NCBI RefSeq assembly: GCF_019209935.1
Contig: NZ_JAHUTN010000009.1
Location: 62,001 to 126,000 of the forward strand
Length of the DNA stretch: 64,000 nucleotides
Source: Corynebacterium sp. TAE3-ERU16
Lineage (GTDB): Bacteria; Actinomycetota; Actinomycetes; Mycobacteriales; Mycobacteriaceae
Direction: 5' to 3'
In this document: one piece after another, positions 53,536-63,307 of the stretch
Numbering within the stretch: position 1 is the stretch's first letter
How the letters are laid out: each line of letters starts with the position of its first letter
Program-made: the position numbers and the translations under genes
Notes under the pieces: generated by a model
Seen by the model: the letters and a program-made list of their open reading frames with translations, nothing else
Database searches by the model: none
Told to the model about the DNA's origin: nothing

Positions 53536-54396
53536 ATGACCTCACCGGCAACGACCAGTCCGTCCACCCGGCCCCGCCCCCTCGCGCTGTCCCCCTCCCG
53601 CGCGAACGACTACCGGCAGTGCCCGCTGCTCTACCGTCTGCGCGCCATCGACCGCATCCCCGAACCGAAGACGGTCGCGCAGGTCAAGGGGACACTCGTC
53701 CACGACGTCCTCGAGCAGATGCACAAGTGGGAGCCTGAGCAGCGCACCTACCCGGCGACCGTCAAACGCCTCAGACCCACCTGGGCTGCGATGTGCGCGG
53801 CCGACGACGAGCTCGACGAGCTCGTCCCGGAAGCGGCCCGGTACGACTTCCTCGTCGAGTGCCGTTCCCTGCTGCGCGGTTACTTCGAGATGGAGAATCC
53901 CCGGGGTTTCACCGCGAAGGCGTGCGAAATGTACGTGGAGTCCGTCCTCCCGAACGGGGTACCGGTCCGCGGGTTCATCGACCGCGTCGACGAGGCTCCC
54001 GACGGACGCATCAGGGTCGTCGACTACAAGACCGGCAAGAAACCGATACCGCGGTTCAGTCAGCAGGCCACGTTCCAAATGAGGTTCTACGCCCTGGTCT
54101 ACTGGCGGCTGCACCGGGTTGTCCCGGCGCAGCTGAGACTCATGTACCTCAAGGTCACCGACTCGATGTTCCTCACGCCATCCGTCGAGGAACTCGAGTA
54201 CTTCGAACGTGATCTCGGAGAGCTGTGGGCGAAGATCGAGGCGGACGGGTGCAGCGGCAACTTCCGCCCGAAGACCTCCAAACTCTGCGGCTGGTGCTCC
54301 CATCAGGCACTGTGCCCCGCCTTCGGCGGCACACCCCCCGAGTACCCGGGCTGGCCCGGCAGCACCGCGGACGCCCGGACCTCCGACGACTCCTGA
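53536..54396 (+). CDS. RecB-family exonuclease (PD-(D/E)XK, Fe-S cluster type)
   Basis: 286 residues. Starts with SPSRANDYRQCPLLYRLRAI (first cluster Cys), KGTLVHDVLEQM (conserved His), GFIDRVDEAPDGRIRVVDYKTGK (Asp and D-x-K of the nuclease motif), QMRFYALVYWR, and the C-terminal cluster KLCGWCSHQALCPAF (C-x2-C-x5-C). The layout matches Cas4/AddB-type nucleases with a 4Fe-4S cluster, common as stand-alone genes in actinobacteria. It sits just after the Fe-S assembly pair and is convergent, stop to stop, with the response regulator. Confidence 0.9.
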   Translation: MTSPATTSPSTRPRPLALSPSRANDYRQCPLLYRLRAIDRIPEPKTVAQVKGTLVHDVLEQMHKWEPEQRTYPATVKRLRPTWAAMCAADDELDELVPEAARYDFLVECRSLLRGYFEMENPRGFTAKACEMYVESVLPNGVPVRGFIDRVDEAPDGRIRVVDYKTGKKPIPRFSQQATFQMRFYALVYWRLHRVVPAQLRLMYLKVTDSMFLTPSVEELEYFERDLGELWAKIEADGCSGNFRPKTSKLCGWCSHQALCPAFGGTPPEYPGWPGSTADARTSDDS

Positions 54397-55053
54397 TCAG
54401 CTGTCGACCAGCCGCGACCGGAACGCCCAGATCACGAGTTGGACCCGCCCCCTCGCCCCGGTCTTGGCCATGGCGTTGGACAGGTGCGTCTTCACCGTCG
54501 ACGGCTCGAGATACAGGGTCGCCGCGATGTCGTTGTTGCTCTGTCCCCGGCACAGTTCACGGACGCAGTCGACCTCACGCGGGGTCAGCGGGGCCATGGG
54601 AGGCCCGGGGTCGGGCGCGGACCTGGTGCGCCGGTTCGCGAATTCCCCGATGACCCGCCTGGTCAACGGGGCATCGAGGAGCCCCTCACCATGAGCCGCC
54701 CGCCGGACCCCCGCGACCAGGACATCCATGGGGCTGTCCTTGAGCACGACGCCACAGGCACCGGACTCGAGTGCCCCGAACACGTACTCGTCATGGTCGA
54801 AGGTGGTCACCACCAGTACCGCGGGTGTCGGTTCGGCGAGCGCCGTGATCTTCCTCGTCGCCCGCAACCCGTCCCCGTCCGGCATCCGGATGTCCATGCA
54901 CACAACGTCGGGCCGAAGTGCCCGCGCCTGGGTGAACGCCGCGCCACCGGACGCGGCCTCACCGACGACCTCGATGTCACCGGCGGCGGAGAGGATCGTG
55001 GCCAGGCCCGTACGGATGAGCGCCTCGTCATCGGCGATGACGACCCTGATCAC
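54397..55053 (-). CDS. NarL/FixJ-type response regulator
   Basis: 218 residues from GTG 55053, overlapping the histidine-kinase stop (GTGA). Receiver domain: VVIADDEALIRTGL, DVVCMDIRMPDGDG (phosphoacceptor Asp), VLVVTTFDHDEYVFGAL, GVVLKDSP (conserved Lys). LuxR-type DNA-binding domain: LTPREVDCVRELCRGQSNNDIAATLYLEPSTVKTHLSN. A GGAGGGAGG ribosome binding site lies in the end of the kinase gene. Probably controls the adjacent ABC exporter. Confidence 0.93.
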   Translation of the reverse strand: MIRVVIADDEALIRTGLATILSAAGDIEVVGEAASGGAAFTQARALRPDVVCMDIRMPDGDGLRATRKITALAEPTPAVLVVTTFDHDEYVFGALESGACGVVLKDSPMDVLVAGVRRAAHGEGLLDAPLTRRVIGEFANRRTRSAPDPGPPMAPLTPREVDCVRELCRGQSNNDIAATLYLEPSTVKTHLSNAMAKTGARGRVQLVIWAFRSRLVDS

Positions 55054-56270
55054 GGCGCCTCCCTCCAGTCGAGTTCGACGATCCACCCGTCCGTGTCGCG
55101 GCCGTTGCGCAGACGCGCACCGATCGCCGCGGCACGTTCCGACATGCCGATGCTCCCCGTGCCCGGAGGTGCGTCGGCGAAATGCCCCCACGTCCGTACG
55201 CTCAATCGCCGCTCCGTCATTTCCACGGTGACGGGACACCCCGGGGCGTGCCGCCTGGAGTTGGTCAGCGCCTCCTGCAGCACACGGTGGATCGCCCTCC
55301 GGGCGGCCCCGGAGGGCAGCAGCTCGTCGGACACCAGTGTCGCGGTGATGTTCATCCCGGACTTCCGGCCAGCGTCGATCAGGGCGGTAGCAGTGAGGTC
55401 CCCGGTGCCGCCCGGAAGATCGTCGGCCCCGTCCCGTCCACCGGCGTTGGCGCGGAGATGCCCGACGGTCTCCCGGACATCGTCGAGCGCGGCCGAGGCG
55501 CTCGAGGAGATCCGGCGCAGTATCGCCGCGGCCGCGACCGGGTCGGTGTCGATGACCGCGCGCGCCGCGGTCGCCTGGACCGCGATGGCGGACAGGTGGT
55601 GGGCGGTGGTGTCGTGCAACTCCCGGGCGATACGGGTCCGTTCCTCGGCTGCGGCGGCTTCAGCGAGGGCCGCGCGGCGACTGTCGGTCAGCTCGGCACG
55701 CTCCCGGAGGACCTCCGTGTACATGTCCCGGCGTCGGAGGATGTGGGCGGACACCGCCACGAGTACCACCGTGATCACGGCGCCCGTCAAGGAAACGGCG
55801 GTGAAAGCGGCGCCGCCCGGTACAGGCGGGGCGGTGATGATCCGTACGGTGAGGGTGATCAGGAACGCCGCCGAACCGTTGATCATACTGCGCCGGTCGA
55901 GGTCGCTCTCCCGGAACAGAGTGTAGAGGGCGACGGGAAGAGCGACGGAGTTCGCTCTGGTGGCGTCGGGTTCCAGCATCGCACAGAGGACACCGACGGC
56001 TATGTCCAGGGCGCCGCACGCCCATAACACACCCACCGGCCGCAGTCGGCGGAACAGCAGAACAATCCCCTGACCCGCGAACGACAGAGCGACCAGTGTC
56101 CCCAACCCGCCGGATGGCGCAGTCAGCGGGATCCCTAGTGCCGTGGACTGGGACGCCAGCACCACCCCGGCGAGGCCGATGGTGGTCGTCACCGCGGCGA
56201 CGAGAACGTCGGTGCGCGTGACGGGGACGGTCGCGTGTGCGTGGTGTGAGCCCGGATTCGTGTCGGTCAT
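55050..56270 (-). CDS. Sensor histidine kinase (HisKA_3 type)
   Basis: 406 residues from ATG 56270. About five or six membrane segments in the first 190 residues (VLVAAVTTTIGLAGVVLA, LGTLVALSFAGQGIVLLF, AFLITLTVRIITAPPV, FTAVSLTGAVITVVLVAVSAH), then a DHp helix with RIARELHDTTAHHLSAIAVQATA (phosphoacceptor His) and an HATPase domain with LQEALTNSRRHAPG (N-box) and GTGSIGMSERAAAIGARL (G-box). The extracellular loops are short, so it probably senses within the membrane or through the ABC partner. 2 nt after the permease gene. Confidence 0.92.
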   Translation of the reverse strand: MTDTNPGSHHAHATVPVTRTDVLVAAVTTTIGLAGVVLASQSTALGIPLTAPSGGLGTLVALSFAGQGIVLLFRRLRPVGVLWACGALDIAVGVLCAMLEPDATRANSVALPVALYTLFRESDLDRRSMINGSAAFLITLTVRIITAPPVPGGAAFTAVSLTGAVITVVLVAVSAHILRRRDMYTEVLRERAELTDSRRAALAEAAAAEERTRIARELHDTTAHHLSAIAVQATAARAVIDTDPVAAAAILRRISSSASAALDDVRETVGHLRANAGGRDGADDLPGGTGDLTATALIDAGRKSGMNITATLVSDELLPSGAARRAIHRVLQEALTNSRRHAPGCPVTVEMTERRLSVRTWGHFADAPPGTGSIGMSERAAAIGARLRNGRDTDGWIVELDWREAP

Positions 56271-56272
56271 GG

Positions 56273-57106
56273 TTACCGGAGATTGTATCGGTGGAACCTG
56301 ACCACGCCGAGACCCGCGACGAGAGCCGTCCATCCCAGGACGATGCCCATGCCTGCCGAGGAAGGGAAATCTCCGGTCGGATCCGACAGCCCGATCGCCA
56401 TCCTGGCCGACTGCAGTGGAAGCCATCCGGCCACCCATGGTCCGAGTCCCGTGAGCGCCGAAACGGCCGCGATGAGGAACTCGATCACGGCGATCGCGGC
56501 GATCGCCGCCGCCGTCCGGCCGAGACTGCGGAGAATCAGGCCGAGTCCCGCGCACGACACCGCCACCAGCGTCAGCACCGCGATCCCCCGCGCCTGGAGC
56601 AGAAGGAGGTCAGGCACACCGACGGCGAGATCCACGTCGTGGAGCATCATTGCCACCACCGATACCGGCCAGCACAGAAGTGCGCCGACGACAGCGGGCG
56701 CGGCTGCGGCGATCGCCGAGGTGCACAGAATCGATGTGCTGACCCGGGTCCGCGACGAGTCGACGACCTGCCAGCAGACCGCTCCGTACCGGATCGGCGT
56801 GGTCCCGATGAGAACACCGCTGATGATGACGGTGAGCTGCGGCAGGGTGAGTACGTCCGAGCTGGTCGACGCGAAGACATCGAAGGCGCCACGCTGGAGC
56901 TGACCCGACCCCGGACCGGCCGCCTCCAGTGCCGCGGCGACCCGTTCATCCTGGGCCGCCGCACCCAGATCGACGTGGGCGAGCAGCACCGGCAGCGCCC
57001 AGGTCGCCGCGCAACTGAAGACGATGGCGATGAGAGTGAGCACGCAGGACGCACGCACCGGTGTCAGTTTCGTCGCGGTGTAGAGCTGTGCACGCAGGGT
57101 GTTCAT
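56273..57106 (-). CDS. ABC-2-type transporter permease
   Basis: 277 residues with about six membrane segments (VLTLIAIVFSCAATWALPVLL, LTVIISGVLIGTTPI, AIAAAAPAVVGALLCWPVSVV, IAVLTLVAVSCAGLGLIL, AAIAAIAVIEFLIAAVSAL, IVLGWTALVAGLGVVRF). The N-terminus TLRAQLYTATKLTPVRASCV is typical of ABC-2 permeases paired with two-component systems. It overlaps the ATPase gene by 4 nt. Substrate unknown; antibiotic or lipid export is common for this arrangement. Confidence 0.88.
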   Translation of the reverse strand: MNTLRAQLYTATKLTPVRASCVLTLIAIVFSCAATWALPVLLAHVDLGAAAQDERVAAALEAAGPGSGQLQRGAFDVFASTSSDVLTLPQLTVIISGVLIGTTPIRYGAVCWQVVDSSRTRVSTSILCTSAIAAAAPAVVGALLCWPVSVVAMMLHDVDLAVGVPDLLLLQARGIAVLTLVAVSCAGLGLILRSLGRTAAAIAAIAVIEFLIAAVSALTGLGPWVAGWLPLQSARMAIGLSDPTGDFPSSAGMGIVLGWTALVAGLGVVRFHRYNLR

Positions 57107-57804
57107 CGGGTTTCCCCTCCGGTCAGTGCGAAGTACGCATCGTCGAGGCTCCCGGCCGTGGTTCCGGACGTCATTTCCTCGAGAGGGCCGGAGAACCGCA
57201 GCGTGCCGCCGGCGATGACGGCGACGTCGTCGGTCATGGCGGCGGCCTCAGCGAGGTGATGGGTCGCCGTGAGAACCGCGACACCCCGCCGGGCGAGGCT
57301 GCGCAGCAGGGTACCGAGCCATCTGATCCCCTCCGGGTCGAGACCCGCCGACGGTTCGTCGAGGACCACGAGCTGCGGATCCCCCACCAGTGCCGCGGCC
57401 AGGGCCGTACGACGTTTCATCCCCATCGAGCACCTCCCGATCTTCATCGCCGCCGCACCGGACATTCCCACGGTGTCGATGAGGTCGTCCACGCACCCGG
57501 TCGGGACTCCGGCGGACAGCGCCCGCGCGGTGACGTGCTGACGGACGGTGAGTCCGGGGATGAGGCCGCCGTCATCGAGCAGGATGTTCGTGCGCTCCGG
57601 GCGTTGGCACTCGCCCGCATTCCTGCGGACGAGACCGAGGCCCGCACGCAACGTCGTCGTCTTACCTGCGCCGTTGGGGCCGAGCACACACGTGACCCGC
57701 CCCGGTGCGGCGCTCAGATTCATGTCCCGGACGACCCGGTCCATGCCGTAGCGCACCTCAAGGCCCCGTATCCGGAATTCGTTGTCTGTCGGTGTCGTGG
57801 TCAT
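57103..57804 (-). CDS. ABC transporter ATP-binding protein
   Basis: 233 residues. CVLGPNGAGKTTTLRAGLGL (Walker A), GRCSMGMKRRTALAAALVG (signature, in the SxGM form frequent in ABC-2 exporters), LVVLDEPSAGLDPEG (Walker B and D-loop), VAVLTATHHLAEAAAM (switch His). TAACTT (57816-57811) lies 6 nt before the ATG, so the operon's first mRNA may be leaderless. First gene of ATPase-permease-kinase-regulator. Confidence 0.93.
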   Translation of the reverse strand: MTTTPTDNEFRIRGLEVRYGMDRVVRDMNLSAAPGRVTCVLGPNGAGKTTTLRAGLGLVRRNAGECQRPERTNILLDDGGLIPGLTVRQHVTARALSAGVPTGCVDDLIDTVGMSGAAAMKIGRCSMGMKRRTALAAALVGDPQLVVLDEPSAGLDPEGIRWLGTLLRSLARRGVAVLTATHHLAEAAAMTDDVAVIAGGTLRFSGPLEEMTSGTTAGSLDDAYFALTGGETR

Positions 57805-57916
57805 ACCCTGAAGTTAGGGAACACCCACCGGCCACCACCTCCACCGCACAGGGGAAATCGGTTCCTCCCCCAAAAGGCGGACCCGGTGGGTCCGCTCCCC
57901 GCGACCGGCCCCGGGA

Positions 57917-59215
57917 TCAGAGGATGACCGAACCGAAGAGGAACCCCAGCGCCACCGCCAGCGCGATGCAGAGCGTCCCCGGGATGAGGAACGGGTGGTT
58001 GAATACGTATTTCCCGATCCTCGTCGATCCGGTGTCGTCCATCTCCACGGTGGCGAGCAGCGTCGGGTAGGTCGGCAGAACGAACAGCGCACTGACTGCG
58101 GCGAAGGACGCGACCGCGGTGAGTGGAGGGACACCGATGGCGAGTGCTGCGGGCATCAACGCCCTGGTCGTGGCAGCCCGGGAGTAGAGCAGGGCGGCGG
58201 CGAAGAAAAGGATCACCGCGAGCCGCCAGGGGGTTCGGGAGAGGATGTCCCCTGAAGCCTGCCGGATGCTGTCGAGATGGACGTTGATCAGGGTCGTACC
58301 GAGCCAGGCGACGCCCATGACACACACAGGCCGACATACCCGCGCGGAACACCTGGGTGCCCGGGATCTCGTCCGCCGGAATCCGGCACAGCACGACGAT
58401 CACCGTCGCACAGGCGAGCATCAGGGACATGATCGCCTCATTCCTCGGCAGCGTGGGCTCGGTGACGAGTCCGACCTGATCGGAGATGGCGGTCGCGTAG
58501 GTGACGACGAGGACGATCGCCGTCAGAAAGAGCCACACGGAGCGTTTCGCCGCGGGGGTGCCTCCTTCGCAGCCCTCGCTTCGGGTGCCTTGATCAGGCC
58601 CTTCTCGAGGCGCTCACGGTAGGTGGGGTCCTTGTCCGGATCGACGGCCAATCGGTTGGCGACGAACGCGGTCGGGAACACGGCCAGGAATGTAGACGGG
58701 ATCACGACGGCGAGCAACTGGAGATACCCGATCCCGTGCGGCTCGAGGATCGATGCGAAGAAAACGACGGCCGCGGAGATCGGTGAGGCGGTGATCGCCA
58801 TCTGGGATGCCACGACGGCGACCGACAACGGACGCGAGGGGCGTTCCTTCGCGACCTCCGCGATGACCGGGAGCGTTGAGAAGGCTGTGTGCCCGGTGCC
58901 CGCCGGGAGCGTCATGGTGTAGGTGACCACGGGCGCGAGATAGGTGACCTACCTGGGATTCCTGCGCAGCAGTTTCTCCGCCAGTACGACCAACCAGTCC
59001 AATCCCCCGGAACGTTGCATGGCGGCGATGGCGGCGATGACGGACATGATGATGCCGATGACGTCGAGGGGGATGTCGGCGAAGGCGATCGCCGTACCGG
59101 TGAGTCCGAGCAGCAGCACGTCGAGCCCACCGGCGAGACCGATTCCTATGGAACCGAGTCGTGCCCCCAGTACGACAGCGGCCGCGACGATGATGATCTG
59201 CAGTGCGAGAATCAC
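57917..59215 (-). pseudogene. dcuA: Broken Dcu-type anaerobic C4-dicarboxylate transporter
   Basis: Three lesions divide an otherwise complete gene of about 433 codons. (1) An in-frame TAG at 58951-58949, between LLRRNPR and VTYLAP. (2) A single-base loss at a C5 run near 58560-58565, where AKEAPP should continue as AAKRSVWLFLTAI. (3) A frame change in a TG-dinucleotide run near 58320-58330, between FRAGMSACVC and VMGVAWLGTTLIN. The conserved Dcu sequences TYTMTLPAGTGHTAFSTLPVIAEVAKE, EIPGTQVFRAGM and HPFLIPGTLCIALAVALGFLFGSVIL remain. It lies after aspA, the usual partner that turns aspartate into fumarate. Lesions 2 and 3 could be sequencing errors; the TAG is harder to dismiss. Confidence 0.85.
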
Positions 59216-59333
59216 GGCCTGTGCTCCTGGTGGATTGTCACCGATCGTCCGGTGGGACGTCTTAAAACTCCATTAGACATACCTTTGGGACCGTCGATGA
59301 ACGGTGCTCCGCGGACCTCCACCGGAACATCGG

Positions 59334-59358
59334 AAAGCCCCCGCCGGAATGGCGGGGG
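59334..59358 (-). terminator. Terminator after aspA
   Basis: CCCCCGCC/GGCGGGGG (59338-59345, 59351-59358) with a 5-nt loop; on the minus strand followed by CTTTC. It separates aspA from the broken transporter gene. Confidence 0.75.
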
Positions 59359-59385
59359 TGGGTGTCCGATACCGTGGCGCGGGTC

Positions 59386-60963
59386 CTAACTATCGAGGTG
59401 GAGCTGCCCCCGGAACACCGGATGCATGAGGTTCTCCTTGCTGAGCACCTGATCCAGGGTCTCGGCGTCCATGAGCCCCTTCTCGAGGACGAGCTCCCGC
59501 ACCGACCTACCGGTCTCGGCGGCCTCCTTACCAATAAGATCACCATTATGGTGGCCGATGAACGGGTTGAGGTAGGTCACGATTCCGATCGAGTTGTCGA
59601 CGTACGCCCGGCAGACGTCCTCATTCGCCGTGATGCCCTCGACGCACTTGGTGCGCAGCGTCTCCACGGCGTTCCGGAGAATCCGGATCGACTGGAAGAG
59701 GGACTCACCGATCACCGGCTCCATCACGTTGAGCTGGAGCTGGCCCGCCTCCGCAGCCATGGTGACGGTGATGTCGTTGCCGAAGACCTTGAAGCACACC
59801 TGGTTGCAGACCTCGGGGATCACCGGATTGACCTTGGCCGGCATGATCGACGAACCTGCCTGCCGCGCGGGGAGGTTTATCTCGTTCAACCCCGCCCGGG
59901 GCCCGGAGGACAGCAGGCGCAGATCGTTGCAGATCTTCGACAGCTTCATCGCGGCCCGCTTCACCGCACCGTGTGCGTGGACGTAGGCGCCGCAGTCACT
60001 CGTGGCCTCGATGAGATCCTTGGCGGACTTCATCTCCAGGCCGGTGACCTCGGACAGGGAGGCGGTGACCTGGTGGCGGTACCCGGCCGGGGTGTTCACC
60101 CCGGTGCCGATCGCGGTCGCGCCCAGGTTGATCTCCAGAAGTCGCTCGGCGGCGTCCCGCAGAACGACCCTCTCCTCGGCCAGATTGTGGGCGAAGGCGG
60201 CGAACTCCTCCCCCAACGTCATCGGTACCGCATCCTGGAGCTGGGTCCTGCCCATCTTCAGGATGTCCATGAACTCATGTCCCTTCGAGGCGAACGCCGC
60301 CTGGAGTTCATCGAGTTCCTCGATCAGGTCATTCAGTGCGTAGTGGACGCCGAGCCGGAAACCCGTGGGATAGGCGTCGTTCGTCGATTGGCTCATGTTG
60401 ACGTCATCGTTCGGGTTGATGATGTCGTAGGAACCCTTCGGTTCACCCATGTACTCGAGTGCGAGATTCGCGATGACCTCGTTGGTGTTCATGTTCAGAC
60501 TGGTTCCCGCACCGCCCTGGAAGACATCCAGCGGGAACTGGTCCATCGCCCGCCCCTCCACCAGGATCTGGTCGCAGGCCCAGACTATGGCATCGCACTT
60601 GTCCGCGGGCAGGGTGTGCAGCCTCCTGTTCGCGAGGGCGCACGCCTTCTTGACCTGGACCATCCCGCGGATGAACTCGGGAACGTCATTGACGGTGGTC
60701 CGGGAGATCCGGAAGTTCTCCATCGCCCGGACGGTGTGCACGCCGTAGTACGCCTCATCGGGTATCTCGAGTTCCCCGAGCAGATCGACCTCGGTACGGG
60801 TACCGGCGCCCGTGTGGTTGGCGCGGGTACCGGAGTTGTCGCGGTCTTTGCGGGCGGCAGCCTCCGGTTCCGGGGTGGGAGCCGTATTCTCCGCGGATAC
60901 CGCGGAATCGTCCTGCTTTCCGGTCTTCTGGGCGCCTGATTTGCGCTTTGATGACTTGGCCAT
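59386..60963 (-). CDS. aspA: Aspartate ammonia-lyase
   Basis: Reversible deamination of aspartate to fumarate and ammonia. 525 residues. Fumarase/aspartase signature [20 protein letters not shown], plus [57 protein letters not shown] and [17 protein letters not shown]. The first 53 residues ([28 protein letters not shown]) are a Lys/Ala/Pro-rich extension absent from typical 470-residue aspartases. A start further in would lack an upstream site, whereas ATG 60963 has GAGAGG about 10 nt before it. It lies between hisG and the broken dcu gene, its natural partner. Confidence 0.96.
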   Translation of the reverse strand: MAKSSKRKSGAQKTGKQDDSAVSAENTAPTPEPEAAARKDRDNSGTRANHTGAGTRTEVDLLGELEIPDEAYYGVHTVRAMENFRISRTTVNDVPEFIRGMVQVKKACALANRRLHTLPADKCDAIVWACDQILVEGRAMDQFPLDVFQGGAGTSLNMNTNEVIANLALEYMGEPKGSYDIINPNDDVNMSQSTNDAYPTGFRLGVHYALNDLIEELDELQAAFASKGHEFMDILKMGRTQLQDAVPMTLGEEFAAFAHNLAEERVVLRDAAERLLEINLGATAIGTGVNTPAGYRHQVTASLSEVTGLEMKSAKDLIEATSDCGAYVHAHGAVKRAAMKLSKICNDLRLLSSGPRAGLNEINLPARQAGSSIMPAKVNPVIPEVCNQVCFKVFGNDITVTMAAEAGQLQLNVMEPVIGESLFQSIRILRNAVETLRTKCVEGITANEDVCRAYVDNSIGIVTYLNPFIGHHNGDLIGKEAAETGRSVRELVLEKGLMDAETLDQVLSKENLMHPVFRGQLHLDS

Positions 60964-61022
60964 CGTCGTGTCACCTCTCTACTGGACAGGATCCTGGTGC
61001 GGCAGGAGCCGCTCAGGTCCCC

Positions 61023-61028
61023 AGCATA
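61023..61028 (-). promoter_or_regulatory. Possible -10 (TATGCT) of aspA
   Basis: TATGCT on the minus strand, about 60 nt before the aspA ATG. No strong -35. The rest of the 61029-61295 gap shows no gene. Confidence 0.4.
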
Positions 61029-61295
61029 ATGACGTTCCGGTACGTTCGTCCTTCGGCCGCTCCACCCCATCACCGGGAGTGGCGGCCGACGACGCGGGAA
61101 TGATGTGGAATCCCCGTTCCTGCACTGCAACGCGCCGCGCCCGTGCACGGAGGGGGCAGGGGAACGGGAACGGGATCAACGCGCATCCGGAATCCGGCCA
61201 CCCCCATCCCGGTGAGGCTTCATCATTCCCTTCAGATCGGGTCGGCGGTTCCGACGGGGGCGCCCGTCCGATTCGGGTGGATGTATCGGACAGCG

Positions 61296-61331
61296 AAAAC
61301 CCCCGCACCGTCAGCAGCTGATGCGGGGGTT
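61296..61331 (-). terminator. Terminator after hisG
   Basis: AACCCCCGCA/TGCGGGGGTT (61298-61307, 61322-61331), 14-nt loop, followed on the minus strand by TTTTCG. It begins 26 nt after the hisG stop. Confidence 0.85.
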
Positions 61332-61357
61332 CGTACGACGCCCGGTTCTTCCGGGGG

Positions 61358-62203
61358 TCAGAGCCTGGCGATCCGGATCTCCGATGCGAGGATCGCCTGT
61401 GCACCGAGCTCGGCGAGCTCGTCCATCACGTCGTTGGCGTTGTTCCGCGGGATCATCGCACGAACGGCGACCCAGTCCTCCAGTGCCAGCGGGGACACGG
61501 TCGGCCCGGAGATACCGGGGGTGATCTCGGTGGAGGCGTCCAGGAGGGAACGGGGCACGTTGTAGTCCAGCATGAGGTAGTTCTGTGCGTGGAGAATGCC
61601 CTCGATACGGCGGAGCAGCACACGCTGTTCCGGCGTGACGTCCTCACCGGCACGACCGACGATGACCGCCTCCGACGAGACCAGGGGGTCCCCGAACGGC
61701 TCGAGGCCCTGTTTACGTAGCGTCCGGCCGGTGGAGACGACATCGGCGATCACGTCGGCGACTCCGAGCCGGATGGAGATCTCGACGGCCCCGTCGAGGC
61801 GGATCACCTCGGCGGACTGCCCGCGGGTAGCGAGATCCTCACGGACGAGATTCGGGTAGGAGGTGGCGATCCGCTTGCCGTCGAGGTCATCGACCGACCA
61901 GATCTCCCCCGCGGGAGCCGCATAGCGGAAGGTCGAGCTCCCGAACCCCAGGGAGAGGACCTCCTGGACGTCGGCGAGGGAATCCGCCGCCAGATCCCGG
62001 CCCGTGATTCCGAGGTCGAGCTGACCGTTCGCGACGTAGATCGCGATGTCCTTGGGCCGGAGGAAGAAGAACTCGACGTTGTTCGCGCGGTCGGTGACGG
62101 TGAGAGCCTTACTGTCCCCACGGCCGGCGTAGCCGGCCTCGGAGAGGATCTCGACGGCGGATTCGGACAGCGAGCCCTTGTTGGGTACGGCTACTTTGAG
62201 CAT
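61358..62203 (-). CDS. hisG: ATP phosphoribosyltransferase (long form)
   Basis: First committed step of histidine synthesis: ATP plus PRPP to phosphoribosyl-ATP. 281 residues, the long HisG form with a C-terminal ACT-like regulatory domain (about 210-281, [51 protein letters not shown]) that mediates feedback by histidine. Catalytic part: [61 protein letters not shown]. Downstream of hisE by 54 nt. Confidence 0.96.
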   Translation of the reverse strand: MLKVAVPNKGSLSESAVEILSEAGYAGRGDSKALTVTDRANNVEFFFLRPKDIAIYVANGQLDLGITGRDLAADSLADVQEVLSLGFGSSTFRYAAPAGEIWSVDDLDGKRIATSYPNLVREDLATRGQSAEVIRLDGAVEISIRLGVADVIADVVSTGRTLRKQGLEPFGDPLVSSEAVIVGRAGEDVTPEQRVLLRRIEGILHAQNYLMLDYNVPRSLLDASTEITPGISGPTVSPLALEDWVAVRAMIPRNNANDVMDELAELGAQAILASEIRIARL

Positions 62204-62257
62204 TGTTTTCCCGGGGATCCTTCAGGGGTGGGTGGTGGACGGTGCGAGGTTGCGGGG

Positions 62258-62530
62258 TCAGAGATGCTTGTAGACGTCCTCGGGTTTGAGGCCCCTGGCG
62301 ACCATCACGACCTGGGTCCAGTACATCAGCTGCGAGATCTCCTCGGCGAGTTCCTCGTCCGACTGGTACTCGGCGGCCATCCACACCTCCGCGGCCTCCT
62401 CGACGATTTTCTTCCCCTGGGCGTGGATACCCGCGTCGAGGGCCGCCACGGTTCCCGAACCTTCGGGACGTTCGGCGGCACGGGCGAGCAGTTCTGCATG
62501 GAGGGAGTCGAAGTCTTTCACGCCGATCAT
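62258..62530 (-). CDS. hisE: Phosphoribosyl-ATP pyrophosphatase
   Basis: Second step of histidine synthesis. 90 residues with [31 protein letters not shown] N-terminus, [33 protein letters not shown] (MazG-like metal-binding Glu/Asp residues) and [12 protein letters not shown]. The ATG at 62530 overlaps the HAD gene stop. A GTG at 62521 (VKDFDSL), 7 nt after AAGAAT, is an equally good start that matches the shorter N-termini of relatives. Confidence 0.94.
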   Translation of the reverse strand: MIGVKDFDSLHAELLARAAERPEGSGTVAALDAGIHAQGKKIVEEAAEVWMAAEYQSDEELAEEISQLMYWTQVVMVARGLKPEDVYKHL

Positions 62531-63291
62531 TCTTGCACATCCCGCTCGCCGCATGGCGCAGGAGTGGGGGTGACGGACCGGAAGAGCGCGTCGATCGCGG
62601 CAACATCGACGCCCCGGAAATCAGCCCCGGTGAGTCCGGGGTCACCGGTCAGTTCCCCGAGCGTGGGAACATCCGGTGGCCCGTCCCCGGCAGGTCCGGG
62701 GACCCCGACCACGCGGCACCCCGCATCCCGGGCGGCGGTCATGCCCGTCGGGGAGTCCTCGAAGACCAGGCACTGCCCGGGTGACACTCCGGCGCGGCTC
62801 GCCACCTCCCGGTAGATGTCCGGGGAAGGCTTACCCCGCGGCACCTCGTCACCGCAGACTGTGTCGGCGAAGTAGTCACGCCCGACGGCCGAGATCGCGA
62901 GGTCCGCGAGCTCACGGGGCGTGTTGGTCGCGACATACATGGCGGTGCCCCGGGCGCGGAGCCCGTCGAGGATGTCCCGGACACCGGGGTTGAGCGTGAG
63001 TCGCTCGGAGAACAGCTCGGCGACCCGGTCGAAGAGAATCCGCCGGTACCGGTCGCGGGCGGCGTCGTCCGGGGTGATGCCGGCGTGCTCGGCGCACACC
63101 CGGAACGTGTTGTCGAATGTCCCGCCCATCGTCGCGGCGTGTTTCTCCACGGTCAGCCGGCGGCCCATGCGCTCACTCATCTCGTAGGTCGCGATCGCCC
63201 ACAGGGGCTCGGTGTCGGTGAGTGTGCCGTCCATGTCCCAGATGACGGCGGCGGGAGAACTGTCCGCCGCGGGCGGATTCGGGTTGGTCAC
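62527..63291 (-). CDS. HAD-superfamily phosphatase/phosphoglucomutase-like
   Basis: 254 residues. HAD motifs: [16 protein letters not shown] (nucleophile Asp and acid/base Asp), VATNTPREL (motif II), [22 protein letters not shown] (motif III Lys) and [19 protein letters not shown] (motif IV). The helical cap between motifs I and II places it with beta-phosphoglucomutase-like enzymes; the substrate cannot be told. Coupled with hisE by stop/start overlap. Confidence 0.9.
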   Translation of the reverse strand: MTNPNPPAADSSPAAVIWDMDGTLTDTEPLWAIATYEMSERMGRRLTVEKHAATMGGTFDNTFRVCAEHAGITPDDAARDRYRRILFDRVAELFSERLTLNPGVRDILDGLRARGTAMYVATNTPRELADLAISAVGRDYFADTVCGDEVPRGKPSPDIYREVASRAGVSPGQCLVFEDSPTGMTAARDAGCRVVGVPGPAGDGPPDVPTLGELTGDPGLTGADFRGVDVAAIDALFRSVTPTPAPCGERDVQE

Positions 63292-63307
63292 GGTGGGGTC
63301 TCCTCCC

